Part shown: positions 49,792 to 63,000 of the stretch, piece by piece
Layout: the number at the start of each line of letters is the position of its first letter
How positions within the stretch are numbered: position 1 is the first letter of the stretch
From: Neckera pumila
Lineage: Eukaryota > Streptophyta > Bryopsida > Hypnales > Neckeraceae
Length of the DNA: 64,000 bases
Assembly: GCA_963969595.1 (NCBI GenBank)
Contig: OZ018410.1
Coordinates: 28,090,913-28,154,912 of the forward strand
Reading direction: 5' to 3'
Position numbers and translations under genes: made by a program
Notes under the pieces: model-generated
Database searches by the model: none
Told to the model about the DNA's origin: nothing
What the model saw: the letters and a program-made list of their open reading frames with translations, nothing else

Positions 49792-50233
49792 TTAAGCACC
49801 TTGCACAAGTAGTTGAGATGGTCAATAACAGGTATTTACTCAAGTCTGTTGCTTGTATATTTCAAAACAAAAAACTTCAATATTTTTTTGGACATTTTTT
49901 AAAAAGTTAATAATTTCTAAGTTTGTATGCAATCCAAAATTTTCAGATTTTGTTGTTCCTCGTTTGTTGTTGAAATGATCAATTATGTAACTTTAGGGTC
50001 TTTTATAAGTACCATGATCTTTTGGGTCTTTCAAAAATTGTTATAATTAATTGAAAAATTAGTTTTTTTTCAATAAATTTTAGAAATGTTGAAGTGCAAC
50101 CAATTCGAATAATCTTACAAATTTTCTTTGCAGCCCAATTTCAACAAAAAGGCTATTAATTTTGGGAAGCTCCAGCATGTTCAAAAAACAGCAAATTTCA
50201 AAACTACAAATTGAATTGGAATTTTATTGAAGA

Positions 50234-50358
50234 CATTAGATGATATTTGGGGGTCTTGGAGGGCTGTTTTAGGCCTGTTCCCTGATCTGCCCAAATTCAG
50301 TGAATGTTGGTACGGGTGTGTCAGAATTTTTTTTCCAAAAAATAAATAAATAAAATTA

Positions 50359-50414
<56 letters not shown>

Positions 50415-50580
50415 AAAATATCATTTCAAGCAGAATTTTTTTTTTTTTTTTTTTTTCAAAAAATGACGTGGCAGTCGCTTGACCACGTCAGCCAGCTGCT
50501 ACTGCGTTCCCACAGTCTGGGAACGCAGCAGACAGTAGGGGAACTTAGAGCCCTCCAAGACCCTCGAATCTCATCTAATG
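50234..50580. mobile_element. MITE, CATTAGATGA family, copy 2
   Basis: Begins CATTAGATGATATTTGGGGG and ends CGAATCTCATCTAATG. The inner inverted pair GTCTTGGAGGGCT / AGCCCTCCAAGAC extends the terminal repeat to about 33 bp. The middle holds a TA microsatellite and a poly-T run, then GACCACGTCAGCC. Confidence 0.85.
50360..50410. repeat. TA dinucleotide microsatellite
   Basis: An uninterrupted run of about 24 TA units inside MITE copy 2. A poly-T run (about 20 T) follows near 50436. Confidence 0.95.
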
Positions 50581-51318
50581 ATACTTGAACATCATAACAA
50601 ATGTATACATATAAGATTTAAAATCATACAACCTCCTAAAGTCTTCATTATCTTAGCCAAAATTGTTAGGTCCAAAATTTTTTAAGATTATTGAACTTGG
50701 ATTTACAAGTAAGACACTTATATAAAATGGTTTTTCAAGTTTAAGAAAATTGAAGTTTTTGAAGTTAAATCAAATTTATCAGTGAAAAGAACTTTCAATA
50801 GAAATACTTTTTTTCAAAATTCTTTATTAAGTGGAATAAAAATTCTTTTGAAAAATTTTGGTCAGAATTTCACAAATTCAAAATTTTCATTGATTGAAAT
50901 ATTATAGACTTAAATATGACTCTAAATGTTTGTGGTTCTTATAAATTATTCCAAAATTCTCTAATTTTGTTTTGAAAAATAATATACAAATATTTTATAT
51001 ACTTTTCAAATTTTCCACTATTTTTTGGAGATTTTTGGAGTAAATTATAAAATTTATAAATATTTGGAGTCATATTTTAGTCAATAATATTTTAGACAAT
51101 AAAATGTTAAAATTCATAAAATCTCTATCAGAAAATTCCCAAAATAGTTCACATTCCACTTATAAAAGAGCATTTAAAAAAATTTCTTCTATTGAATTTT
51201 TTTTCAGAATATACATTTGATCAAATTATAAAAAATTAAAACTTTGTTTCAATCATTTTGAAAAGTCATTTTATGCATTTATGTTACTTGTACCACAACA
51301 TGTCCAAATTTTACTGAA

Positions 51319-52235
51319 CCCCTAAAGTTCCATCACTAAATTTTCACCAAAAACGTTCAAAAATTGCCGTTTTTAGTACAAGTATCAAATTTTGAATTTT
51401 TTTTCCACATATACAACCATAGGATCTTGTAGTATGCTAACTTGAGAACATGTAGTAGAAACTTCAAAAATTTCTAGTGCATGGATTGCAAGATATAAGC
51501 ATTCAAATTAACTGAAATCAATTTTTTGGCTCTATAAATAACAGTGCAGCTGCACTTCACAAGGTCACATTTGTATGGAAAAATGTCCAAAATGGTGGTG
51601 CTTCTTTGAATTCTTTTACCTAGATAAGTTGGCCACATGCTTGAAAATTTTTACATCATTTGGAATTGTACAGCATATAGGAAAAAAATAGTAAGTAGAC
51701 AGTAGTAGAGAATGATTCAAAATATTAAATTTTTAAGAATTTAATTATGAAACTGAAAAATGCCAATCTCATTAGCGACAATATTGTGATAAATAATCTA
51801 CATCTTATGATTTTGTTTTTTTCAAAAAATATTGAAAATTGAGTAAAATAAACAACTTCAAACTTTATTTTTGAGTAGAAAATCCATAATTGCCTGCAAA
51901 CAAAAACTCCTCATAACTTTTGACTCATTGATCAAAATGGAATGATTTTAAGCTTTCCACGTATATATAATTCTATAAAACTAATTTTCAAATTTTTGTT
52001 TCTAAAAAAAAAGATTTTTTTAATCTGCCCGGACTGCCTATTTACCAAAAAATAACATATTAGGCCATAACTTTTGATTCATATTTTCAAATGTCATGAA
52101 ATTTAGTGCAGATAAAAAATATTCTTTGTCTCTGCCTTCTATTAAAATTTGGGCCAAAAATATGGAAATCTTTAGTCACATGTATCTGCCCAAAATTTCT
52201 ATATAGCCAAAAAATGCATGTTGGTCGTTTAGGGG
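51319..52235 (+). mobile_element. TTAA-flanked element, family A, second copy
   Basis: It aligns along its full length with 35182-36106: CCCCTAAAGTTCCATCAC at the left, CATGTTGGTCGTTTAGGGG at the right. The right flank is TTAA (52236-52239). The left flank TGAA (51315-51318) is a one-base variant. Non-coding. Confidence 0.8.
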
Positions 52236-52589
52236 TTAAAATATCTAATTCTTTAATTAGCTACTATGGCAAGTTTTGTAAGTATATTAAACCAATTTTG
52301 AAACCACTGTTATTTATCTTTTACTTGTGCCTAAAACTAGATTTTTAGGTATTTTAAAATTAATTTTCAAAAATTTGTAGGAATATGGCCACCAAACTTG
52401 GCCTACTCAAATTTTCCATCTAAGTTTGAAAGGCCCTCAATTTCCTTGTCCCTCACCCTTGCTCACCAATTACAACCCTTAAATAGGCAAGTGACTATTC
52501 ATCAAGTAGAATAAAGGATGAACCAACTAAACTTAGGATAAACACAATGATTTCAAGGGTTACTAGTGTGTCCTGTGCCGTTGCCATAA

Positions 52590-53345
52590 TCAAAATAAAA
52601 GTAAAAGTATTTTTTTAGTTTTTTAATTCATTAAAACTTTGAAAATCAATGTCTTTCACATCGTAGGTCCAAATGCTGCAAAACAAAGTCTGTCCACCCC
52701 TCCTGACAGAGAACTTTGCAAGGGTACCAAGAACACGATTGGTGGATGCACGGTCTAAGATATCTCACTGTAACTAACAAAACAAACAACTTGACTTAAG
52801 GTATAGACATGGACTAGTATGCCTAGTGCTATTGCCACAATCCATTAGATGAAATTTGAGGGCAACGAAGGGCTATTTCAATCCTGTTCCCCTCGTTTGG
52901 GAATTGCTATACAACGTCAGAATATTTTAATAATAAAAAAATTCAAATTAGAATAGTTAGAATTAATTAAAAAATAAAAAAAATAAAAAACTAATATATG
53001 AAGTGGCACTACTTGTGCTAGATTAGATTGTTGATTTGGCAGCGCTTCCTAAGTTCCCACATCTTGGGAACTCGCGGGCTTCCAAAGGCCTCACATGTCC
53101 TCTAATGAAAATAAAAGTATAATTTTCTATTTTTTTAACTCATAAAAATTTCAAAATTCAATATTTTTCACACCGTGACTCGGGATACTATGAAACAAAG
53201 CTCGTGCACCCCTTCTCATAGAGCCCATTCCGATGATACCAAGATCGCAGCCAAGGGACACACAATCCAAGAGATCTCAACGTAACAAACAAAATAAACA
53301 AAACAAAGCAAACAAACAACTGACTTAAGGTATTGATTCTTGGAC
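52590..53345. repeat. Local duplication, copies about 52590-52842 and 53108-53345
   Basis: Both copies carry AAAATAAAAGTA, then T-rich sequence, CAATxTxTTTCACA, a segment with CACCCCTyCT, and ACTTAAGGTAT in the same order. A MITE (52843-53107) separates them. The sequence just before each copy (GTGCCGTTGCCATAATC and GTGCTATTGCCACAATC) is also shared. Confidence 0.65.
52843..53107. mobile_element. MITE, CATTAGATGA family, copy 3
   Basis: Begins CATTAGATGAAATTTGAGGG and ends ACATGTCCTCTAATG. It lies exactly between CCACAATC and AAAATAAAAG. These two are directly joined in the unoccupied duplicate near 52580, so the insertion gained no extra flanking bases. Confidence 0.8.
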
Positions 53346-53357
53346 ATGCTAGGTTTA

Positions 53358-53540
53358 AATGTCAAGATAATATTGTGAAGGACCCAAGATAATATTGTGA
53401 AGGATCCCATAGCACTTTTCATCCACATTTGAAGAGCATCGCGCATAAGGGTTGCCATGCTCTACCGAGTTGGAATTAGGTGCCTCTACCTTATTTCTCC
53501 CTTTGGTGATCCTTGGTGATCCTTGGTGATCCTTGATGGG
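53358..53540. repeat. Short tandem repeats
   Basis: AAGATAATATTGTGAAGGA is duplicated in tandem near 53365-53405. TTGGTGATCC occurs three times in tandem near 53505-53535. Both are small slippage-type repeats. Confidence 0.85.
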
Positions 53541-53899
53541 CCACCCATCTCCGCCCACAATCAATCGTCCAATGCCACAACTGGGAACCATCTTCTTTGC
53601 GTGGAGGTGTGCCCCAAGGGCACCAAGTGTAACTTCCATGAGGACCCTGTCTACACGACTCAAGAAAACCCACGCTATTCGAAAAAGATTCATTTCCAAC
53701 AATAAAGAAATACACCGAGTAAGTTAAGTTAATTTCTCTCCACCAAGTCACGGTACTGTACTGTAATGGAGCCACGGACAAGGACGGACAGAAAACGTCC
53801 AAGTGGGGCCCACTCCCCGTCCACGTCATGATTCCATCTATCTCAGGAACGGCTGACAAGTAAAGGAGCCATCCTGTTGGATCCCTCCTGCCTGCCACG

Positions 53900-56235
53900 T
53901 CCCTATTCCATCTTCCAAGTCTCGTCCTTTTTCGCCCACGTAAGCTTATTCATCCATCCATCCCGCAGTTGCCTCCGTCCCTCCCCAGACCCGTGCCGCT
54001 GCTGCTAGTGCAGTGTGCTCCTGGCTCGCCATAGCCATCACCTTCTGTGCAAGCTTTGGCCTGCTCGCCACGCCATGGCACCGCCGATCCTGTTCCCTTT
54101 GCGTGTGCTCAGGAATTCAGATCCTCCGTCGCTTTGAGCTGGTCTCAGTGAGGTAAATTTCTGTCGTATGAAATTGTAGAATTTTCGTTCTCGGCGGTGT
54201 TCTGCTAGGGTTTTTTTCTCTCTCGGTTCGATCGAGAGTCGCGGACGGACTCGCTACAGGTTCGTGTCGTGTCGTGTCGTGTCGTGGCATTTCACGTCTT
54301 CGTTTCTGTTCCGGTTCGGATCTTTTTTGGTGTGTATAATGGAAGCGATCGCCCGGGGATTCGATTCGTTTGAGTCGATTTTTGGACTTTTCAAAGGGAT
54401 TTTTAGTCGCCTGCGCACTCTGCGTACTCGGTTGTGGAGGAGAAATCATTGAGAGTGCAGACAGACGGACGGACGGACGGTAATGCAGAGATGACAGGTT
54501 ATCCAGGTGCTGTGGAGTGTCGGAAATGGTGCGTGCGGAGTGATTCTTGACGCTTGTGTCAGTCGTCTTTCCAGTTTCCATTTGTGTGGTCGTTCACGTC
54601 TGTATTGTGCGGTTCGCGTGGAAATGCTTAGTCGATGAAGGTTGTGGCGGATTGTGTGAATCGATTGCTGGTTGAATTCGTTGGAGAGTTTCTGTTTTGG
54701 AGTTCTTTGAATCGACTCTGTTCGTAATTTTCACTGTACGTTGTAGTTCACATGTTCGGGGTGGCGAATTACTCTCTTGTTGCGGCCTCATGATTCTATG
54801 TTTTCGATGTGCATACTGAAAAGTAGTTCTTCAGCAGCTCTATGCAACTCTTTTTGTCAGACTCTATTACTGCAAGACGCGCTACTCTCTATCTGCTGTA
54901 GTTTCTTGTCAAGAAAACAGTTTACTGAGGGGCTTTGGAAAGTGAGCTGCGAACTTTACCCAGAATCGGCAACTGGCTCCACTTTACGACCTGAACAAAT
55001 ATCCCTTTTGACATTTTGAATTGTCATGTTGTTTTGGAGCTTCAAACCGTTTCAGGCAATCCGGATTTCCTTCAAGCGCCGACAGCTTGTCGGTAGTTTC
55101 AGCTTTTCAGTATTTGCGAAAGTGGATCATCTGCGCGGATACTCATGTTTCTTTTGGCCGAGTTAGTTCGGGGTTTCTATGAACTTTGATTGCCCTGGCT
55201 TCGGTCTTTTTATTTTAGACCGTTTAAGTTTTCGTTGTAAGTCGGGTTATTAGGTGAACATTACGCCTTTAGGGTTCACACTTGGTTTTACGACTGTCAG
55301 GTGCTCAACGTCTCTTCTTAAGCAATCAGAAAGGCTAAATTCTTTAATTGAACCGGTTGCTGAGAGTATGGTCCGACCTTGACTGTCTCCTTCTGGCGCT
55401 TGCTCTTGCTGTTATCTCTAACTTTTGATTGCAAATTACATCTATTCTCATCTTCCATCGACTTTCATAACAGAATTTGTTTCGACACAAGACACAAGAA
55501 AATCTGGTGAGGGTACATAGAGATAAAGTTTATTGGAACTTCATTCAATGTTATTACCGCGATAGATATGCTGTCTTTCGTTGAACGTGATCGTCTTCTG
55601 CAGTAATTTTATACGAGATCGAGTCTTCACTTCTAACTGCACCTACCTTCGACGACTAGACATGATTTTAGACGCGGAAAGATTTGGCAGTTGCAAATAT
55701 TGTACTTGAGCTTGGTGTTCTTTAGTGAGACGGATCTTTGTACATTTGGGATATCCAAGCGGTTTAGATTTGGAACTAGGTCTTTTCACCTGATTTGAAA
55801 ATTCAATTTTAGGCCTACAAGCGGAGACAGTGTTTTGAACCTTTTGATAGAAGTCTGGTAGTTGATTATTCTAAAACCCTAAACCCTGGTTGTTTAACTG
55901 GTTATTCAGCGTGTTGCTTCTTATTGTGTTGCTAATGCATTTTGCTTCTGCCTTTGATTTCTTTCATGCTGTACATATCCTTGCACAGGAAGTCGCTTTA
56001 TTGCTCTGCATTGGGAGAAATTTTCTTTTCCTCTATACGTGGATATTATAGCTTGGTGTGAGTATTTTACTGATGAGGACGTTTTCTGACACTGTAGGTG
56101 AGGTGATGAGTGTTGGATCGCTACAGAAAATTGGGTATCAAAGGAGACGAGGAAACGGTTCGCATTTGCAGGAAGGCTTTGTTCGCGGTTTTTGTTACTC
56201 ATGAACTTTGGGGAAGGCTCAAATAAAGTTGCAAG
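53900..56235 (+). promoter_or_regulatory. Promoter and long spliced leader of the LPEAT2-like gene
   Basis: The sequence changes from AT-rich to GC-rich at about 53750. A good donor (GTGAG|GTAAATT) at 54153 and acceptors at about 56098 (CACTGTAG) and 56171 (TTTGCAG) suggest a non-coding first exon near 54000-54152 and a leader intron of about 2 kb. Microsatellites GTGTC (54262-54287) and GACG (54460-54480) lie just after the putative donor. The transcription start is not determined. Confidence 0.5.
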
Positions 56236-58662
56236 ATGAATTGTGATCAGCGGAAGAGACAGGCTGCAGGAACTTTGGGGCACCCCCCAGAAATACGTCT
56301 AAATGAGACTTTTAATCCATATTGCAATGACAGCCAATTTGGTGGAGTGTTCGAGATACTTAAAACTGTGCTCTTGTTGCCGGTGATGGTGGTGCGGGTT
56401 TTAGTTTTTGTGACTACACTTATTTTAGCATACTTGCTTACCAAATTAGCGCTGTTCAGAGCCAAGAATGTGTTGACAAGTCCGTTTCCTCAATGGCGTC
56501 GGTCACTGATGATACCAGTTCGCCTATGTGCTCGGGTGAACCTTTTTGCTTGTGGATTTCAGTGGGTTCATTTGAAAGGAAGGCCTGCTCCACGTCACGA
56601 GGCTCCCATTCTCGTGAGTAATCACGTGACATTCGCGGATGGACTGTTCCTTTTCTTCAAGCATCTGCCAGTTATAGTCACAGCTTATGAGAACCTGAAT
56701 TTGCCAATTGCTGGATCTATTATTAAGGCCATGCAGGCAATTGCTGTTGACCGAGTATCAAGTGCATCCCGTCACCATGCATCCGGCGCAATCAAGCGGA
56801 AAGCTATGTGTAACGACTGGAGTCATATAATGCTTTTTCCTGAGGCCACGACCACGAATGGAAAACTCCTCACGTCCTTTAAAGCGGGGGCCTTTACGCC
56901 CGGTTACCCTGTCCAACCGATTGTTATTCGATATCCACATGTGAATGTGGACCCATGCTGGGTTGCAGAGGGACCTGTTATCTACTGGCTTCTTTTCCGC
57001 CTTATGACCCAGTTCCATAACTTCATGTCGGTATGTTCTTCCCCTATGCTATTTAATGATCTTCTTTTCATTCACTATTACTTCAATCGCCAGATCCACA
57101 CCCTTTTTCATCGTTTGTTGACAACAAACTGATCTTATCAAATGTCCATTTCACTAAATATTCCCTTAGTCTTCATAGTATTCCAGAGCACAGGTTAGTA
57201 TAAGTCGAGCTTTAATAGGTTAGTTCTTGTGAATTAATGAAATGTATTTTTTTAACGATCTTCTCCTGTGAAGAAACGCAGTTGAATGTTGGTGTTGGGG
57301 TCGTTTATTCGAAAGGGTTGTTTCTGTGCATTCTGGTCATGTTTGGTGTACAGCGGCACATAATTAGTTGTAATTAATCGGTCTTGTCTGCAGGTTGAGT
57401 ATCTTCCGGTGATGTATCCTACTTTGGCAGAAACAAGAAACCCTTTTCTTTTCGCAGAACGGGTGCGCCTTACCATGGCACGAGCAATGAACACTTCTGT
57501 GACGCAGCACACATATGAGGATGCTGCCCTGGCGATGGAAGCAGTAAGGTTGAATATTGACAGTGGATCCGCCCTTCTTGAGTTTGGGGAGTTTAAGAAG
57601 ATCGCTCCATTCACAGTCAAGGAGGCTAAGCGATGTTTGAACAAATTCGTGATCATGGACTGCTCGAAAAGGTTGGTACCGGATGGTGCTACCTTACATA
57701 TTGGCAGATTCGATGGCGTATGATTGTCGCCAACACGTGCTTCAACTTCAATTGCATGCTTGACAGCATTGTTGTTGACTCGCTTGAGGACGGGATATTT
57801 GGGTTGTAAGTTCTGACAGGGATGGTACCGCAATTGTTGCAGGGGTGCTGTCACTTACAAGGACTATATCAAATCGGTAAACTTGCCTGATTGTTCCCTT
57901 TTACAGCAGGTGTTCCGGTACTTTGATCGCACAAACAGTGGTCACATCAATTTTCGTCAGGTGCTTCATCTTTCTGAATATTGGAATTCTATTGTACCGT
58001 CTTGCTCTGTAACGACAATGCTTGATATGTAAACAGTATGGTATTCGGTGTCTGTGTTTGGTTTCGCGTTCAGTTGGAAACGTTTTGATCATATTATCTG
58101 TAGGGCACATTACGTATTCTTGATTGGTTCACAGAATGACGAGAGGGTTGTCTTTGTTCCGGTACGACTGTATGATATGTCAGCGCTTATACTCAAAATC
58201 AGTTCTGACATGTTTTGCATGCTGTTATGACGGGGCAGTACGCTGCAGGAATTGCTTTCATTGGCAATCATCCAAGATTCAATGAAGCTGTTGAAGCAAC
58301 TTACAGCTTTTGTGGTGGTGGAGGAGATGATTTGCCAGATGAAGCCATATTGCTGAGGAGCTTGCGTGCACTCGTTCCATCAGTTTCAAAACAACAGGTC
58401 CGATTTTGTTTTAGGTTGTTCTAACATGGCGCAATGCCTGATTTGCCAGTAAACGCGTGAAGGAAAGTATCTACAGTTGTACATATGTATCCGTGCTAAG
58501 CAGATCTGTGTCTCAACTGTTGTGCGGCAGGTTCACTTGCTTTTCGATAAACTTGACGTAAAGAAGGGTGGAATACTTAGGCGAGCTGACTTTGCTAGCT
58601 ATTGCGACGACAACCCTGATTTCCTACTCATTTTTTTGATTGGGAAGCCCAGTCTACTTTGA
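56236..58662 (+). CDS. Lysophospholipid acyltransferase with EF-hands (LPEAT2-type)
   Basis: The enzyme should re-acylate lysophosphatidylethanolamine, and perhaps other lysophospholipids, with acyl-CoA at endomembranes. Five exons join in phase: 56236-57030, 57394-57671, 57843-57960, 58239-58397 and 58531-58662 (TGA 58660-58662). They give 493 residues against about 540 for Arabidopsis LPEAT2. A hydrophobic segment covers about 40-73. Acyltransferase motif I is NHVTFADG (H130, D135). The motif III position reads FPEATTTNGK (201-210), where Ala replaces the usual Gly of PEGT. GYPVQPIVIRYP (223-234) fits motif IV. The C-terminal part has EF-hand loops at about 386-397 (DRTNSGHINF) and 456-467 (DKLDVKKGGI), with a degenerate one between them. 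The family is clear; substrate preference is inferred. Confidence 0.9.
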
Positions 58663-60301
58663 TCGGAGCTTTTGGACAATGATGCAACAGCAGCAATGCG
58701 GACAAAGCAGGAGAAGAGAATTGGTAGATTGATGTTAGCCTGCACCATTCTAGATCGATTAATGGATTTCTTTTGTGCTGTAGTTGTACAATCATTATTA
58801 ATGACCGAAAGGTGGTTACTAGTGTATAGACGTGTAGATCCTACTACGATAGTAAGGATATGTAGTCGTCCGTTGAATACTCGGGCATTTTTGAGTGGAT
58901 GTGCGCAGGTCATTATATTTAGTGTTTAAAGAGACATGGTAGATACAGTAGCTCTTAGGAAGCTCAAAATTGCGGTACTTCTCAGTTCGTCTCAATGCGC
59001 TCTCTTCACTTCGCTTGGACTGTGACCTTCAGTCTTTGTCCTCCTGAGTTCATGTTTATTTTCAACTTGCCTAATTGGTATGTAATCCCAAATGTACATT
59101 GAAACTGAAACTTTTTGCCCTCACACAACAGCGTGGAGCACTTAAAGGACCAAATGTGAATTTTGGAGGTTTTCATATTTCAACCTTCATATATTTTATT
59201 TTGTTCTGTAAATCCAGTGTTTGATCTGATTAAAGATTTGACTTAGCTTCATAAGGATGCAAAAGGTTTAGGAGGGTAGATTTAGGAGGGTAGGAGTCAC
59301 TCCATTGAAACATTGAATGTATTTGTTTCTTAGAAATGAAAAATGAAAAAATAAAATGCAAGACACAACATGGTGTGAAGTGATTTTTACCTTTGTTTAA
59401 ATTATAAATCTCTTATTGTGTAACTTTCAATGATTGAATGGATTAAGATTGAGTTTGTAAGGTTCACAAAATATGCAGTTCAAAAAAATTCCATAAATCT
59501 TTCACACTTTTAGGACATCAATGGAGGTGAAAACTCAAGTAAAGGTTGAGAAACAAGGAATGACTTAAGGATTAGCACTTAAAAATGGGTCTTTTCTCAA
59601 GTTTTGCAATAATTTCACCACACAAAATATGAACTATTTGGACATCCTACATGATGAACATGTTTTGAATGTAGTGAAGATTAAAACATGTCAATGCAAT
59701 CCCAATTTCATACAAGACTACCCTAGAATCCTAGATATTGCAACAACAATAAATCTCATAGAAGCATCTTTGATTGTGATACACCCTCAAGTACCTCATT
59801 TCTTTCAAGTTACATAAAGTAAAACCATCCTGGCTCCATTACTATCGTCTTTCAAAATAGAACCTATTCCCTTAGTACTCACAAAGTTAGAGCATAAGCT
59901 AATACACTTCTATAAAGGATGTTGTTTTTGATAATTTAGTATCGGCAAAAACTGCCAAAAAGAATGTTGAAAAGAATGTTGGGAAACATGACCAAAACTC
60001 AAATATGAAAACTCCGAATTTTCTTTAGGCTATTCATCCTTAGCCGATTTGTCTGCCCATAATTTTTGGATTGTTCAAGATGCCCAATCCTGCCTAAGTG
60101 ACCTAAAGCAACTAATACGCAAGTGAAGGGACATGAATCCCTTACCTCATGGTTGGTGGTAGGAATTCTTAGTATCTTATACCATGTGTGAAATTAAAGA
60201 TTTTTTTGTTGTTTATATGAGATGATGTATCTCTTTAGCACTTTTTGCATTGCTAATCTCCTTTTTCAAGGGGATATGATCTCTCAAAAAATTTTAGTTA
60301 A
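58663..60301. other. 3' UTR of the LPEAT2-like gene and intergenic DNA
   Basis: The first few hundred bases probably hold the 3' UTR. The remainder is AT-rich without a recognised gene. CTTAAAGGACCAAATGTG near 59139 resembles a damaged end of the TTAA elements. Confidence 0.4.
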
Positions 60302-61223
60302 ACCCTAAAGTTCCAAGGCATTTTCTATCAAAAACAACTCAAAATTGCCAGTTTTGCTACATTCATATAAGAAAAGGAAAAAAGTAACTTTTTTTAGAAT
60401 CTAACTATAGGATATTGTACTTAACTTATCTCAGATCATGTGGTAAAAATTTCATAAAGTTTGACTGTACAGATTAGAAGATATGAATGTTCAAAGTTGG
60501 AAAATTTTGATTTTTCCAACGCTGACTTGCAATTTCAGATGACTTTGACCGCCATTTGTAAAAAAAAATTGCACTATAGACTTTGAATTTAATTTCTTTT
60601 ATATTGAATAATTGAGTTGAGAATATAGGGAATTTTTTTTTTTAAAATGCACTTTATTTTCATTCTTTAAAAAATTATTAAGTAGAAGTAGGTCCGAGAT
60701 TGAAAGAAAAATTTAAATTGTCAATAGCTCTAAGATGGGATTAAAATACTATAATTCGAATGGTGAGATTGTCTTAGCAAGAAAATTCAGCCTTGTCAAA
60801 CAATTTTTTTTGAAAAATTGTGAAAATTACATTCAAAAATGACTCCTACAAGTTATTTTTTCAAGAAGATGCTCTAATTGCCCAAAAAATAAGATTGTCC
60901 ATAACTTTCACATAACAAATCCAAATGGAATGAATTAAAGCTTCCCGTATAGATAAAAATACAATCTATAAGAAAAAAAAATTAAAAAATTAAATTTTTT
61001 TTTTTGTATCAGAAGATTTTGCCCGCCGCATTGAAAGAAAATGACCTTTTGTGCCATAACTTTTGCTCCTAGGCACCAATTGAAATCAAAGTTATATTGC
61101 CATAAAGCTAATGTGTTTTACTATCTTCACAAAAAGTTTCAAAAAATAATGATGAATATTGAAGCCATAGTAGCCTGCCCAAAATCCATTTTGTCCCTCG
61201 AGGGGACAATGGGACTTTAGGGG
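60302..61223 (+). mobile_element. TTAA-flanked element, family B, complete copy
   Basis: Left end ACCCTAAAGTTCCAAGG follows TTAA (60298-60301). The right end CAATGGGACTTTAGGG precedes TTAA (61224-61227). An inner palindrome TTGTCCCTCGAGGGGACAA lies just inside the right end. The 922 bp have no long reading frame. This is the reference copy for family B. Confidence 0.8.
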
Positions 61224-61229
61224 TTAATT

Positions 61230-62530
61230 TTCCTTGAAAGGCAAGAAGATGCAGAATTAAATCCAAGTCCTCATTTATATTTGTGGACCTTTGTGGAATT
61301 AGATATGAATTTTCAAAGTGAAATACATTTTTTTACATTTTTTTACATTTTTTTACACTATTTTTGGCACACTTTTCAACACTCTTTTCATTACTTTCTC
61401 CAACATTCTTTTTGACATTCTTTTTGATAACACAAATTTCCAACACTTTTCTCAACACTAAAATGTCAAAAAGTTTAACATTGATTTCAACACTTTAGTG
61501 TCAAATAAAGTGCCAAAATGTTTTGAAATTTATGACATCTCATTTTTATACACTTTTGTATAGAAAATGGTGTCAAAAAAAAGAATTCTAAACATCTTTT
61601 TTTGGTAGTGATATTGGAGGAAATGATGCAATTGACAAATTTGCCATCTTTGGAAGCACCAAAGAACAGTGACTTTCAAAAGTAGACTATGAACATGCTT
61701 ATCCCACTCCATATTACTTATATTAAACTAAAATGATTGGCCTTTCTTTGAGTGAACCTCTTCCAAAGGTTATATACAATTCTTTCAAACATATATAAAG
61801 AAACAAGCGGAATTATAGCCGATGTAGAATTCACATAAAAATTCTGAATGTATCAACATATGGATTGACAATAAAGACATTGACAACTCCTTCTCTAATA
61901 TCTTCTAGGACAATCCCGATATATTAAATGTATAAATTACGAACCTCTTCAAAGATTGATATAGCCAATACATGGAACAAACATGTAAAAACTAATTTTG
62001 GCCTTTACCAAATATCCAAATATCACATGTCTTTTCTACAACACAAACCAACCACACATGGATCCATGTGTTCTCCTCATTGCACCTGCCTACAAATAAA
62101 AACATTCCGCATAAAATGCCATAACAAAGTAGTTCAAGCAATCTACAAACTCATTCTATTCTACTAAACTTCTAGATGTGCCCTACTCACAACCACCGGA
62201 AACTTTGAAAACAAACCATAAGAACCTATGTACATGGTTACACCTATGTACCTATCCATCCAATGCACCTTGCACTTCCTTTGTAAATCTATACCTTGGT
62301 TCTTCTTATACATTCAAACTAACTTATACAACCAACCACTACTAACTACATTGTCTACACAATATAAAATTCAATTCATGTGCCACAGTGACATGTTCTC
62401 TCGTGATTCCATAAATTTCAAAACCACAAAATATTGAACACTAATTGACAATATACAAAAAAATAGATGGAACATCCATCTACCTACAGTCTTAATAGCA
62501 AGAGCCCATGCCCTAGCACCACGCACACAC
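61230..62530. other. AT-rich intergenic DNA with simple repeats
   Basis: ACATTTTTTT repeats occur near 61325-61356, followed by a cluster of CAACACTTT / CAACATTCTTTTT-like words to about 61500. No gene was recognised. Confidence 0.4.
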
Positions 62531-62829
62531 CATTAGATGACATTTGAGGCTTCTAAGAGACTGTGAGTTATCTTGCATTTCCAAACTGCAAGAACGTAAA
62601 GATAGCTGTTGGCTGATGTGGCCGAGGCTGTGCCATAACATTTTTTTAAGAATAAATAAATAAATTGTTTTATTTTATTTTAAATCTTAAAATGATATTT
62701 GAGAGAAGTTTTTATTTTTTTTCATTTTTTTACTTAAAAAAAGAAAAATCTAATAGCCCATACCGACTGTTCGTAGAATTGGGCCAGATTTGGAAATGGC
62801 CTGAAACGGCCTTCAAATGTCATCTAATG
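62531..62829. mobile_element. MITE, CATTAGATGA family, copy 4
   Basis: Begins CATTAGATGACATTTGAGG and ends CTTCAAATGTCATCTAATG, a near-perfect terminal inverted repeat. The interior has GATGTGGC and T-rich runs as in the other copies. Confidence 0.85.
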
Positions 62830-62944
62830 CAATACTCCAAAAACTCCATAAACAACCATAAAAAATAAATAAAAAGTAAAAAAATAATAAAACCTGACGT
62901 GGCACTAACATGGCACCAGTATTGCTATAGCAGATGCTAAATTA

Positions 62945-63000
62945 TATTTATTTATTTATTTTTTATTTTTATTTATTTTTATTTATTTTTCTTTTCTTTT
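62945..63000. repeat. ATTT-type microsatellite
   Basis: A run of TTTA and TTTTTA units ending in CTTTTCTTTTCC. Confidence 0.85.

Noticed and set aside
50360..50460. Replication origin or scaffold attachment site
   Set aside because: The TA and T runs are simple repeats inside a MITE; nothing else supports such a role.
54117..54581. 154-residue minus-strand frame upstream of the LPEAT2-like gene
   Set aside because: It arises from the GC-rich leader and GTGTC/GACG repeats and has low-complexity composition with no family resemblance.
57252..57854. 200-residue minus-strand frame
   Set aside because: It is antisense to exons 2 and 3 of the LPEAT2-like gene.
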